NCBI GenBank assembly: GCA_000830175.1
Contig: JQIS01000006.1
Coordinates: 1-39,797 of the forward strand
Origin: Sulfurovum sp. FS08-3
Lineage (GTDB): Bacteria > Campylobacterota > Campylobacteria > Campylobacterales > Sulfurovaceae
Reading direction: 5' to 3'
DNA length: 39,797 nucleotides
Part shown: positions 7,578 through 15,696 of the stretch, in pieces
Layout of the letters: each line of letters starts with the position of its first letter
How positions within the stretch are numbered: position 1 is the first letter of the stretch
Notes under the pieces: generated by a model
The model's input: only the letters and a program-made list of their open reading frames with translations
Database searches by the model: none
Told to the model about the DNA's origin: nothing
Translations under genes and position numbers: made by a program

Positions 7578-9929
7578 ATGGATTATGCACTTAATAGGTC
7601 TCGTTTATCGGCAGTAGTTGCCAGTTTACTCATAGGATGTGGCGGAGGTGGTTCTTCTCCTGTTGCTGTACCCGATACTAATAATACAACGCCAAATACT
7701 GTTGAACAAAATACAACGCAAGAACTCAAAATAGATGAGCAAAATACAACGCAAGACCCAACAACGGGTACTTTAGATCCCATTAAGTTACCCGATGCCC
7801 CAAAAAATGGCGAGGGCAAAAAGCTATTGGCTATCTATATGATTGGTTCGGATTTGGAGAGCGATGGCGGAGCGGGTACGAACGATTTTCATGAGCTTGT
7901 CGCTGGGTACAATACGCTGACGCAAGAGCAAAAAGATTCGTTAGATATTGCCGTAGCCTTTGGCGGTGCAAACAAAGAGGGTTGGAAAGGGATGAAGATT
8001 GCCACTATGGAACAAATCATCAAAGATGCCAACGATGGAGTATTTGGTAACAGTGATGACTATATCTATACAGCCAATGAAGCCAATATGGGGCATAAAG
8101 ATACGGTGGCTTTCTTTTTAAATTACCTTAAATCCAACTTCGGTTCACATTCAAATAAGTTTTTGGATATGTGGGATCACGGTGCTGGATACGGAGAGTT
8201 TGTAGGTCCTGATGAAAATCACAACTCCGTGCTTCATACTGCCGATGCCAAGGAGGCATTTAGTGCTGTTGGGCTTAAGTTTGATCTTATAGGATTTGAT
8301 ACCTGCCTTAATGGCACACTCGAAGTAGCCAATCTTTCAAAAGATTTTGCATCCTATCTTGTGGCTTCGCAGGAGCTTGAACCTGGTCACGGTTGGAACT
8401 ACAAAGATGTTGTAGAGAAATTCGCAACCGCCCCCGATTCGATTACTTTTGGAAAAAATCTTGTCGATAGTTTCCTTGATACCGATGGGCATGTGGAAAA
8501 CAGAACACTTTCGCTTGTGGATCTTTCAAAATACAGTACGCTAGAGGCAAGTATCAACAAATTGGCGGATGCACTTAAAAGTGTAGATAATGATGATGAA
8601 CTCAAAAAGGCTTTTATTCCTGCGGTTACCAATGCAAGAGGATTTAATGAAGATAAAGAGGATAATACCATTAAAGATACGATGGATGTGCAGCACTTTG
8701 CTACACTGCTTAAAGCAAATCTCTATCAAAACAACAACACCCAACATATAGCTTATGCTTTGAGTACCGATGTCATTAACGCTACTACAAATTATGTACT
8801 CCACTCACGAGAAGATGGCACAAGACCCAATAGCTATGGTGTCGCAGTATTTTCTATCAATAGCAACAACTACCAATCGTACGGGGAGCGTGAACGACTC
8901 TCTCAAAGCTGGTATAACGTCATTTATGCTTATGCCAATATGGGTAAATCCGATACTACTAATCCAACCCTTGTCGATGAATCGGCTCAAACAACCATTG
9001 ATATGGATAGTCTCGAAAAAGAGTATCGCCAACTCTGTAGCGATTATCTCAATTTGGAACTCGAAGATGGAACAGCTTTGCAAAGCGAACAAGAGTGTTT
9101 GGCTCTCTATGGTTTGGAGCCTTTGAGTAGTGGGAAATACAGAGGTGTAGGCACAAACTTATTTAGTGGAGAGAGCAATGCCTTCATCAACAAAAATAGC
9201 AAAAGTAAACTACGAAGCACTACACCAACTATGAGTGTAACGACAGCAACTTTTAGCGATGAAAATATGAAAAACGTTCGTACTATTTATGGGAATATAC
9301 TAAATGGTTCATTTTTGGCTACGGCTATCATAGAAGCCAAACCTATGCTTGATCAAAATGGTACAGCACAAACCTATTTCACGCCTATATGGAATCAAAA
9401 GTGGTACACATTTATCTATGAAGAGGGCAAACAAAGCGTATGGATGCCACTTATGTTTAAAGAGAGACACGCCAATGGTAATGTGATCTATGAAGCCGAG
9501 ATTGACTATATTAGCTCCAAAAAAGATTATACCAATCACCCAGAAAGCGAGAAGTTTGACCTTGCAAGATTGGAGATTACGGTTAATTCCAACAATGAAC
9601 TTGTATCGCACAACATCAAGCCTTATACTATCGAAGAGAACAATGGTACTCAACGATTTGTTTTTGCCAAGACGGTTGGAGAGCTTAAAGTTGGCGATCA
9701 GGTACGATTCTACTCACAAGCATTTGATATGGCACAAGATGAAGCATTTTTTAATCAAGAGGGTGATTTTGTAACGCTATCCAAAGCATTTAATCTTCAA
9801 GTTGAAGAGCTAGAGTTTGAAGATGACAACGCAAGCACATTGGATTACTATTATGTCATGGTAGCTCAAGATATTAATGGCAATATGGCATTTAGTGCCT
9901 TGCAAAAAGCACAAAAAGATAGCAACTAG
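7578..9929 (+). CDS. Clostripain-family cysteine protease (peptidase C11), lipoprotein
   Basis: Protein of 783 residues. Residues 1-21 end in a lipobox (LLIGC, Cys21), followed by a Gly/Ser and Asn/Thr-rich linker (22-75) with repeated EQNTTQ units. The C11 protease domain starts at KKLLAIYMIGSDLES. The catalytic pair is His201 in MWDHGAGYGEF and Cys243 in GFDTCLNGTLE, both in standard family context. A long C-terminal part (about 470-783) has no family I can name and looks beta-rich. It is probably lipid-anchored in the envelope and cleaves after basic residues as relatives do; the substrate is unknown. Single-gene transcription unit ending at a hairpin. It is the second clan CD protease in the window besides the caspase fusion. 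Confidence 0.88.
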   Translation: MDYALNRSRLSAVVASLLIGCGGGGSSPVAVPDTNNTTPNTVEQNTTQELKIDEQNTTQDPTTGTLDPIKLPDAPKNGEGKKLLAIYMIGSDLESDGGAGTNDFHELVAGYNTLTQEQKDSLDIAVAFGGANKEGWKGMKIATMEQIIKDANDGVFGNSDDYIYTANEANMGHKDTVAFFLNYLKSNFGSHSNKFLDMWDHGAGYGEFVGPDENHNSVLHTADAKEAFSAVGLKFDLIGFDTCLNGTLEVANLSKDFASYLVASQELEPGHGWNYKDVVEKFATAPDSITFGKNLVDSFLDTDGHVENRTLSLVDLSKYSTLEASINKLADALKSVDNDDELKKAFIPAVTNARGFNEDKEDNTIKDTMDVQHFATLLKANLYQNNNTQHIAYALSTDVINATTNYVLHSREDGTRPNSYGVAVFSINSNNYQSYGERERLSQSWYNVIYAYANMGKSDTTNPTLVDESAQTTIDMDSLEKEYRQLCSDYLNLELEDGTALQSEQECLALYGLEPLSSGKYRGVGTNLFSGESNAFINKNSKSKLRSTTPTMSVTTATFSDENMKNVRTIYGNILNGSFLATAIIEAKPMLDQNGTAQTYFTPIWNQKWYTFIYEEGKQSVWMPLMFKERHANGNVIYEAEIDYISSKKDYTNHPESEKFDLARLEITVNSNNELVSHNIKPYTIEENNGTQRFVFAKTVGELKVGDQVRFYSQAFDMAQDEAFFNQEGDFVTLSKAFNLQVEELEFEDDNASTLDYYYVMVAQDINGNMAFSALQKAQKDSN

Positions 9930-9934
9930 TTGCA

Positions 9935-9956
9935 ATATGAGGTTTTTGCCTCATAT
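9935..9956. terminator. Hairpin between convergent C11 protease and dut genes
   Basis: Perfect 8-bp stem atatgagg / cctcatat with loop tttttg, 5 bases after the protease stop codon. It could end transcripts from both sides. Neither strand has a long U-tract after the stem, so strength is uncertain. Confidence 0.55.
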
Positions 9957-9983
9957 AATATATTGGTAAGCAAAGTCAATGAG

Positions 9984-10661
9984 CTACAAACTCTCATAGA
10001 CTCTTTTTAGCTCTTGATAGAGTTCATCGGGCTTGATTTGGGGGGCGGTTTGCAATAGATTGTGCATGACCTCATTATCTTCAAGTCCATTCCATACTTT
10101 GATATACTCACCGCTTTTGTAGCCGTGGTCTTGACGAAATTGATTGAGAATATTTTTACCAACATAGAGTTGATAGAGACGCTCCAAATTGAGTCCGACC
10201 CCACTGGCTATTACAAAAAATTTCTCTATAATCTTCAATGAACTTTTGTGGGCAAAGATAGCCCGAAGCATATCTTCAATGGCAACGATAATCTCTTTGT
10301 GATGGCTATTGATAGTTTGTGTCTCCACAAAAAGAGAGTAGCTCTCTAGTTTTTGAATTTGATTGGACAAAAAGCCTGTATCGCCTCGTACGTTGATTTT
10401 GAAATCCTCCAACGCCAAACTCATAACAAAGTGCCAAATATCAACCACTTCAATTTGTGCATTCTCTGTATTGGCTGGAGCATCAATGCTCTTCCAGTGT
10501 TTCCACGGATAGCAATCAATAAGTTCACAACTCTCCATATAGATACATCGTCGCCAATTAATCTCTTTGGCGTTTTTGGTGATACCGCTCTCCCAACCTT
10601 TGCCGTTGGTTGCATCGTTGAGTTGTTGTTGAAGTTGGAGCATTTGGTGGATGGGATTCAT
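9984..10661 (-). CDS. dut: Dimeric all-alpha dUTPase
   Basis: Hydrolyses dUTP to dUMP and pyrophosphate, keeping uracil out of DNA and feeding dTMP synthesis. The 225-residue protein is of the all-alpha dimeric type (MazG-related), as in Campylobacter jejuni and trypanosomes, not the usual trimeric beta type. Visible motifs: ESCELIDCYPWKHWK (residues 43-57) and QIEVVDIWHF (69-78), with the metal-binding Glu/Asp of both helices, and NQFRQDHGYKSGEY near the C-terminus for substrate binding. It lies last in the minus-strand run that starts at pyrD, 23 bases after the excalibur protein gene. Confidence 0.92.
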   Translation of the reverse strand: MNPIHQMLQLQQQLNDATNGKGWESGITKNAKEINWRRCIYMESCELIDCYPWKHWKSIDAPANTENAQIEVVDIWHFVMSLALEDFKINVRGDTGFLSNQIQKLESYSLFVETQTINSHHKEIIVAIEDMLRAIFAHKSSLKIIEKFFVIASGVGLNLERLYQLYVGKNILNQFRQDHGYKSGEYIKVWNGLEDNEVMHNLLQTAPQIKPDELYQELKRVYESL

Positions 10662-10684
10662 CGTAAAAACCTTTTAATTATGTA

Positions 10685-11416
10685 TTAATGACACCACTGT
10701 TTTCGACAAGGTATTCCATCTCCATCTCCATCCATTTTGGTATTGGGACAGTTTTGGATATAAAATGTAGCCTCTTGGCAAGAACTCATTTGCGAACACC
10801 ACACTTTGCCTTCGCAACGAAACTTTTGTGTGGGTTTTGGGATAGGTTTACTATCTGTTACAATAATATGGTTATGCACCTTATTAATGTAGGGTGAATT
10901 TGTTGGTTCTTTTGATTCTAGCATTGCTTGCTTGATACTCGTTATAATATAAGATAAATCATTGGATTTTGTATCATATGGCAAATACATTGATTTTAAA
11001 AATAGAAACAAAATCAAAATAGCAATGGCAAAGAAAAATAATTTTAGTTTAGAACCCTTTTGATTGCTAGAACTGTTTCTGCGATTAGAATTTATCCGTA
11101 CAATGTTACGAGAGCCTACTGGAGGTACTCGCATCTTGGGGATGGGTTTATACTCATTGAGTTTTGCAATTGTTTTGATAGCCAGATTTTCATACGATTT
11201 AAGATTGTTGAGTTTAAAATCATGCTCGTGCATTGACTTATTTCTCATGGTTGCCAAATAGCGTAAATCTTTAATAAAAGCTGCATCAAAATGTTTTTGA
11301 ATAGAATCAATATATTGATGAAGCCCATTACCATCAACCTTAAATTTACTTTTGATAATGGTCTCTATTTCACGAGTATAGTGTATGATTTGTGCTAGCT
11401 CTTCTTTGTTGCTCAT
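10685..11416 (-). CDS. Membrane-anchored protein with C-terminal excalibur domain
   Basis: Protein of 243 residues. The N-terminal half (about 1-95) is helical and contains RNKSMHEHDFKL, reminiscent of DUF4145/HEPN-like helices, but I cannot assign it. One transmembrane helix follows (about 127-146, LFFFAIAILILFLFLK). The extracytoplasmic C-terminus (about 200-243) is an excalibur calcium-binding domain: four cysteines with CSQMSSCQEA and the loop MDGDGDGIPC. Excalibur domains occur next to secreted nucleases and envelope proteins. The gene sits between the SDR reductase and dut on the same strand. Function unknown. Confidence 0.8.
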   Translation of the reverse strand: MSNKEELAQIIHYTREIETIIKSKFKVDGNGLHQYIDSIQKHFDAAFIKDLRYLATMRNKSMHEHDFKLNNLKSYENLAIKTIAKLNEYKPIPKMRVPPVGSRNIVRINSNRRNSSSNQKGSKLKLFFFAIAILILFLFLKSMYLPYDTKSNDLSYIITSIKQAMLESKEPTNSPYINKVHNHIIVTDSKPIPKPTQKFRCEGKVWCSQMSSCQEATFYIQNCPNTKMDGDGDGIPCRKQWCH

Positions 11417-11427
11417 TCCTTCCTCGA

Positions 11428-12201
11428 CTACCTAAAGGTCGTCCCACCATCAACGACTATCGTTTGACCCGTAATCCAACTTGCCTCATCGGTACAAAGG
11501 AAATAGACCGCCCCTGCAATATCTTGAGGTTGTCCCATTCGGTTTACGGCGGAACGTGCGATGGTTTCGGCTTTGACCTCTTCGTAATTGACAAAAGCTT
11601 TGAGTGCATCGGTATCGATAGGACCACCGCTTACGGCATTGACTCGGATATTCAACTCTCCTAGTTCCACCGCTGCGTAACGACTCATCGCTTCAACGGC
11701 AGCTTTGTTAGTACCGTGTCCTGCGTAGTTGTCGATGTAGATAAGGTTTCCTGTTGAACTCATCGTTACAATCGCTCCGCCGCCTACTTTTTCCATTCGC
11801 TTGGCTGCCTCTTGAGAGCCTACTACAAAGGCATTGACGGTAGCGGTGTAGATGTTGTTGAGTCCACGAGGCTTAAGACGCATAAATTTGCCGTATCCTC
11901 CTACGACGGGACGACCGTAAATCATCGCATTGGAGACAAAAAAATCGACACGATCAAAATCTTGATCAATAGCACCAAAGAGCGGTTTAAACTCATCGGG
12001 TTCGAGAATATTGAGAGGATAAGCGACGGCTTTGATACCAAACTCCTCACTCCACTCTATGGCCAATGCCTCGGCTTTCTCTTTGCTACTATTATAGGTA
12101 AAGGCGACATTGACACCCTCACTGGCAAATTTTCGTGCAATTGCTGCTCCAATTCCCTTGGTCGCTCCTGTAATAACGACTACTTTTCCTCTATTTGACA
12201 T
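11428..12201 (-). CDS. SDR-family oxidoreductase, FabL-like enoyl-ACP reductase
   Basis: Probable NADPH-dependent enoyl-ACP reductase of fatty-acid synthesis. The 257-residue protein has the SDR cofactor motif TGATKGIG, the structural motif SNA in place of NAG, and the active site Y-A-G-H-G-T-N-K (Tyr-x6-Lys). The segment NAVSGGPIDTDALKAF is the one typical of FabL rather than of FabG 3-oxoacyl reductases. It is separated from dapA by only 2 bases, in an order (pyrD, protease, dapA, reductase) I recall from Campylobacter jejuni. Another SDR activity is possible, since specificity cannot be proven from sequence. Confidence 0.85.
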   Translation of the reverse strand: MSNRGKVVVITGATKGIGAAIARKFASEGVNVAFTYNSSKEKAEALAIEWSEEFGIKAVAYPLNILEPDEFKPLFGAIDQDFDRVDFFVSNAMIYGRPVVGGYGKFMRLKPRGLNNIYTATVNAFVVGSQEAAKRMEKVGGGAIVTMSSTGNLIYIDNYAGHGTNKAAVEAMSRYAAVELGELNIRVNAVSGGPIDTDALKAFVNYEEVKAETIARSAVNRMGQPQDIAGAVYFLCTDEASWITGQTIVVDGGTTFR

Positions 12202-12203
12202 AC

Positions 12204-13094
12204 TTACACTCCTACAATTTTATAATTTTTCATGACCAACTCAATACGTTTCATATTGGCACTATTAGGTGCAACCAACGGTAAACGATACTCCAACGTC
12301 TCAATGAGTCCTGCTATGTACATCGCTGCTTTGATGGGCATAGGGTTGCTTTCACAAAAGAGTACTTTGTTGATGGGATAGAGTTCGTCATTGAGTTTTT
12401 TGGAAGCTTGGAAATTCCCCGCAAGAGCCTCATGCACCAATTTGGATTTAATATCGGGCAATAGATTGGCTGTTACGGATGTAATCCCTGCTCCACCTGT
12501 CGAAAGAATCGCATAATCAATCGCATCATCGCCTGAAAAGACTTTGAGTTCAGGGCGACGTGAAAGCAACTCAATGCTGCGTTCAATCGAACCCGTAGCC
12601 TCTTTGATACCGTAGATATTGTGCACATCATCAAAGAGGCGTATAACCGTATCGGCAGCAATATCGACACCTGTACGCCCTGGCACGTTGTAGAGCATAA
12701 CGGGTATTTCGACGCTATTGGCTATGGCTTTGTAGTGCTGATAAAGCCCCTCTTGGGAGGGTTTGTTGTAGTAGGGAGAGACTGAAAATATCGCATCTAC
12801 TCCTGCTTTTTGCGCGTGTTTGGCAATATCAATGGCTTCATGCGTAGCGTTACTCCCTGCCCCTGCCAATACCTTGACGTGGGTACCTCGTGTCACTTCG
12901 ACGGCTATTTCAATGCATCGTTTGTGTTCACCGTGGCTTAGTGTTGCACTCTCACCTGTCGTTCCCACTGGGCAGATTGCATCAATGCCGTTGTGGATTT
13001 GTCTTTGGATAAGTTTGGCGTAAGTCGCCTCATCCAATTGACCGTTTTTAAAGGGTGTAATGAGTGCTGTCGTTGCACCTGTTACATAATTCAT
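12204..13094 (-). CDS. dapA: 4-hydroxy-tetrahydrodipicolinate synthase
   Basis: Condenses pyruvate with aspartate semialdehyde in lysine and meso-diaminopimelate synthesis; cytoplasmic TIM barrel. The 296-residue protein has the pyruvate-binding motif GTTGES at 44-49, Tyr135 in YNVPGRTG and the Schiff-base lysine Lys164 in GIKEATG, corresponding to Tyr133 and Lys161 of the Escherichia coli enzyme. The start shares a base with the stop of the M16 protease gene. Confidence 0.97.
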   Translation of the reverse strand: MNYVTGATTALITPFKNGQLDEATYAKLIQRQIHNGIDAICPVGTTGESATLSHGEHKRCIEIAVEVTRGTHVKVLAGAGSNATHEAIDIAKHAQKAGVDAIFSVSPYYNKPSQEGLYQHYKAIANSVEIPVMLYNVPGRTGVDIAADTVIRLFDDVHNIYGIKEATGSIERSIELLSRRPELKVFSGDDAIDYAILSTGGAGITSVTANLLPDIKSKLVHEALAGNFQASKKLNDELYPINKVLFCESNPMPIKAAMYIAGLIETLEYRLPLVAPNSANMKRIELVMKNYKIVGV

Positions 13095-14392
13095 TATTTA
13101 GCGCTCCTAACTATTACTGTGGTGGATATGTTGTTGTCAAAATATTTTTTGGCAATCTCTTGAATATCTGTGAGCGTAATTTTATCCAATTTATCTTCAT
13201 ATTCAAGTAAAGGTTTGATATTGCCTCGCACCAAATACTTTCCAAAGAGCGAAACAACATCGCTTGAACGCTCCAACGAATAGACAAAATCGGCCTTGGT
13301 ATTGACTTTGACCTTGTCAAGCTCCTCTTGCGTAATGCTCCCCTCTTTGATGGCTTGGATTTGAGCCAAAATCTCTTGCTCTACTGCTTCGGCTTTTACC
13401 CCTGGATTGCACACCGCAAAAAACAAAAAAACTCCATCATGCGTCATCTCCATTTGGTAGCCATAGATTTGATTGACCATGTTTTTTTCGTTTACAAGCT
13501 TTTGGTAGAGACGACTGCTCTTTCCTCTTGAAGCGATTTCGGTAATAGCGCTTAGCCCCACTTGATCGGAGTGTTCAAAGTTGGGAATGGGATAGGCAAT
13601 GGCGAGTAGGTCTAGGGTATTGCCCTCTTTGTGCAAAATCGCCCGTTTGGCACCATCAATTGCGGGTTCTTTCATGTGGTTGCGTACAATGGTGCTGGGT
13701 TTTTTCTCTCCAAAGTGTTTTTGTGCCTCTGCAAATACGCTATTTTGGTCAATATCACCTGCTACTATCAAAATTGCGTTGTTGGGTGAGTAGTATCGCT
13801 CATAAAAAGCTCGAATATCTTCGATTTTCCAATTGAGAATATCATCCATAAACCCAATAGGTGTCCAGTGGTAGGAGTGGTAGTCGTAGTGGATATTAAA
13901 AAGTCTAAAATAGAGATAGCCAATAGGGTCATTGTCGGTTCGCCATTTTCGCTCTTCGGCAACCACGTTGCGTTCACGTTGAAACTCCTCATTGTTGAGG
14001 TTTAGATTGCTCATAAGTTCAGAGAGTAGCTCCAGATTTTTGGAGAGATTTTGAGCGGTGGAGTTGATGTAGTAGTGGGTATAGTCAAATCCTGTAGCGG
14101 CGTTGTTTTGCGCTCCGTAGCCTTTGATAATCTCATCAAACTCTCCCTCTTTGAGGTTTTTGGTTGATTTGAAACTTAAGTGTTCTAGCATATGGGCTAT
14201 CCCGCTGTTTCCCATTACTTCATCTTTGCTGCCTACTTTGTAATAGACATCGGTAGTAATAACCCCTGAGTTGTTTTTCATCGGTATTGCAACCACCTCC
14301 AAACCATTCTCTAACGTTTTGGTATAATATTTTGGCAACGAATTGGCCATAATTGCTCCTGTTAATAATAATAGTGTCCATAATTTAATCAT
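13094..14392 (-). CDS. M16-family zinc protease (periplasmic)
   Basis: Protein of 432 residues with an N-terminal signal peptide (about 1-16). The inverted zinc motif HMLEH (67-71) is intact, with the third ligand Glu in the helix ERNVVAEERKW near 140-150, and a second M16 C-domain follows. Length fits single-chain periplasmic M16B proteases of the PqqL/YmxG type. It overlaps the end of pyrD by 8 bases and the start of dapA by 1. A shared operon with biosynthetic genes is usual in Campylobacterota and does not indicate a metabolic role. Substrate unknown. Confidence 0.92.
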   Translation of the reverse strand: MIKLWTLLLLTGAIMANSLPKYYTKTLENGLEVVAIPMKNNSGVITTDVYYKVGSKDEVMGNSGIAHMLEHLSFKSTKNLKEGEFDEIIKGYGAQNNAATGFDYTHYYINSTAQNLSKNLELLSELMSNLNLNNEEFQRERNVVAEERKWRTDNDPIGYLYFRLFNIHYDYHSYHWTPIGFMDDILNWKIEDIRAFYERYYSPNNAILIVAGDIDQNSVFAEAQKHFGEKKPSTIVRNHMKEPAIDGAKRAILHKEGNTLDLLAIAYPIPNFEHSDQVGLSAITEIASRGKSSRLYQKLVNEKNMVNQIYGYQMEMTHDGVFLFFAVCNPGVKAEAVEQEILAQIQAIKEGSITQEELDKVKVNTKADFVYSLERSSDVVSLFGKYLVRGNIKPLLEYEDKLDKITLTDIQEIAKKYFDNNISTTVIVRSAK

Positions 14393-15449
14393 TTTGTCTA
14401 TCTGCTCCTATTGCTTCTTGAATAGTGTTGTATCCATCTTCTTTGAGAAGTATCAATAGCCCATCATTAATATCTTTAATAAGTTGGGGCCCCTCGTAGA
14501 TAAGCATCGAATAGATTTGTATCAGTGATGCTCCTGCTTTGATACGTCGATAGGCTTCGAGTGCGTTATCGATCCCACCTACCGAAATGAGAACCGTTTT
14601 GCCCCAATAGACTTTGGCAATGGCTTCAAAGAGTTCAAAACTTTTTTGCGTCAAAAGTTTGCCTGAAATGCCCCCAAAATCTTTGGCGTTGGGAGTAAGG
14701 GTATAATCAACCGTTGTATTGGTAGCGATAATACCACTCGCTCCCGCCCCAATGGCTACACCGCAAAGATGGATAGCATCTTGCCTCTCCATATCGGGTG
14801 CGATTTTGAGAAAAACAGGTTTGGTGGTAATGGTTTTTGCCATGGTAAAAAGTTGGGTAATAAACTGCTCATTTTGCAAATCTCTCAATCCTGGCGTATT
14901 GGGCGAGGAGATATTGATGACCAAATAGCTCGCATAGCTCTCAAATACCTCCAATAGATACTCGTAATCGCTTAAAGCTTCCTCTTGGGGCGTGGTTTTG
15001 TTTTTGCCGATATTTATCCCGATGGGATAGCCCTCACACGCACGATTTTGCACCTTTTTGAGCATAAATTCACCGCCACGATTGTTAAAGCCCATAGCGT
15101 TTTGAATCGATTGCTCCTCTTTGAGTCGAAAGAGTCTGGGTTTGGCATTGCCCTCTTGGGGACGAGGGGTAATCGTACCAATCTCGCTGTATCCAAACCC
15201 CAAAGCCACGACGGAATCGATATACTCCCCATCTTTATCAAACCCCGCTGCTAATCCTACGGGATTTTTAAATGCAATACCTAAGATATTTTGGTGCAAA
15301 GCGGCATCATGGACAAAATAGTTTTTTTTGTAATATTTAAGCAAAGGAGGGCAAAACGAGAGCATTTTGAGTCCTAAACCTGCAATTTTGTGTGCTTTTT
15401 CAGGTTCAAACCAAAACAAAATGCTTTTAAAAAAGTCGTACGATAACAC
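14385..15449 (-). CDS. pyrD: Dihydroorotate dehydrogenase (quinone), class 2
   Basis: Oxidises dihydroorotate to orotate in pyrimidine synthesis, passing electrons to the quinone pool at the inner membrane. The 354-residue protein has the N-terminal membrane-associating helices of class 2 enzymes (residues 1-40), the FMN region PVGLAAGFDKDGE, GTITPRPQEGN, and the catalytic serine in NISSPNTPGLRDLQ. First gene of the minus-strand run. Confidence 0.96.
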   Translation of the reverse strand: MLSYDFFKSILFWFEPEKAHKIAGLGLKMLSFCPPLLKYYKKNYFVHDAALHQNILGIAFKNPVGLAAGFDKDGEYIDSVVALGFGYSEIGTITPRPQEGNAKPRLFRLKEEQSIQNAMGFNNRGGEFMLKKVQNRACEGYPIGINIGKNKTTPQEEALSDYEYLLEVFESYASYLVINISSPNTPGLRDLQNEQFITQLFTMAKTITTKPVFLKIAPDMERQDAIHLCGVAIGAGASGIIATNTTVDYTLTPNAKDFGGISGKLLTQKSFELFEAIAKVYWGKTVLISVGGIDNALEAYRRIKAGASLIQIYSMLIYEGPQLIKDINDGLLILLKEDGYNTIQEAIGADRQND

Positions 15450-15488
15450 ATATTCTCCTATTTGGCTTTAGTTTTAAAAAATGTAAAT

Positions 15489-15494
15489 ATTATA
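15489..15494 (-). promoter_or_regulatory. Probable -10 box for pyrD
   Basis: Reads TATAAT on the minus strand, 40 bases before the pyrD start codon, at the head of a run of co-directional genes that overlap or lie close together. Confidence 0.5.
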
Positions 15495-15696
15495 GCAAAA
15501 TTTTAGTCATAGGATGCTTTTATCTTAATGGTTACTACTCAATCCCATTTTTCCTCTCGTTTCTAAGCTCTTGAGTTTCTGAAATAACTGTAGGGTGTCA
15601 ATTTATTCTATGATTTGCTCTTAAATCATTAAGTGTTTAGTGATAAATTTTAGCTAATATTATGTGTTTACATTTAATTCAAAATGGAGAAAATCG

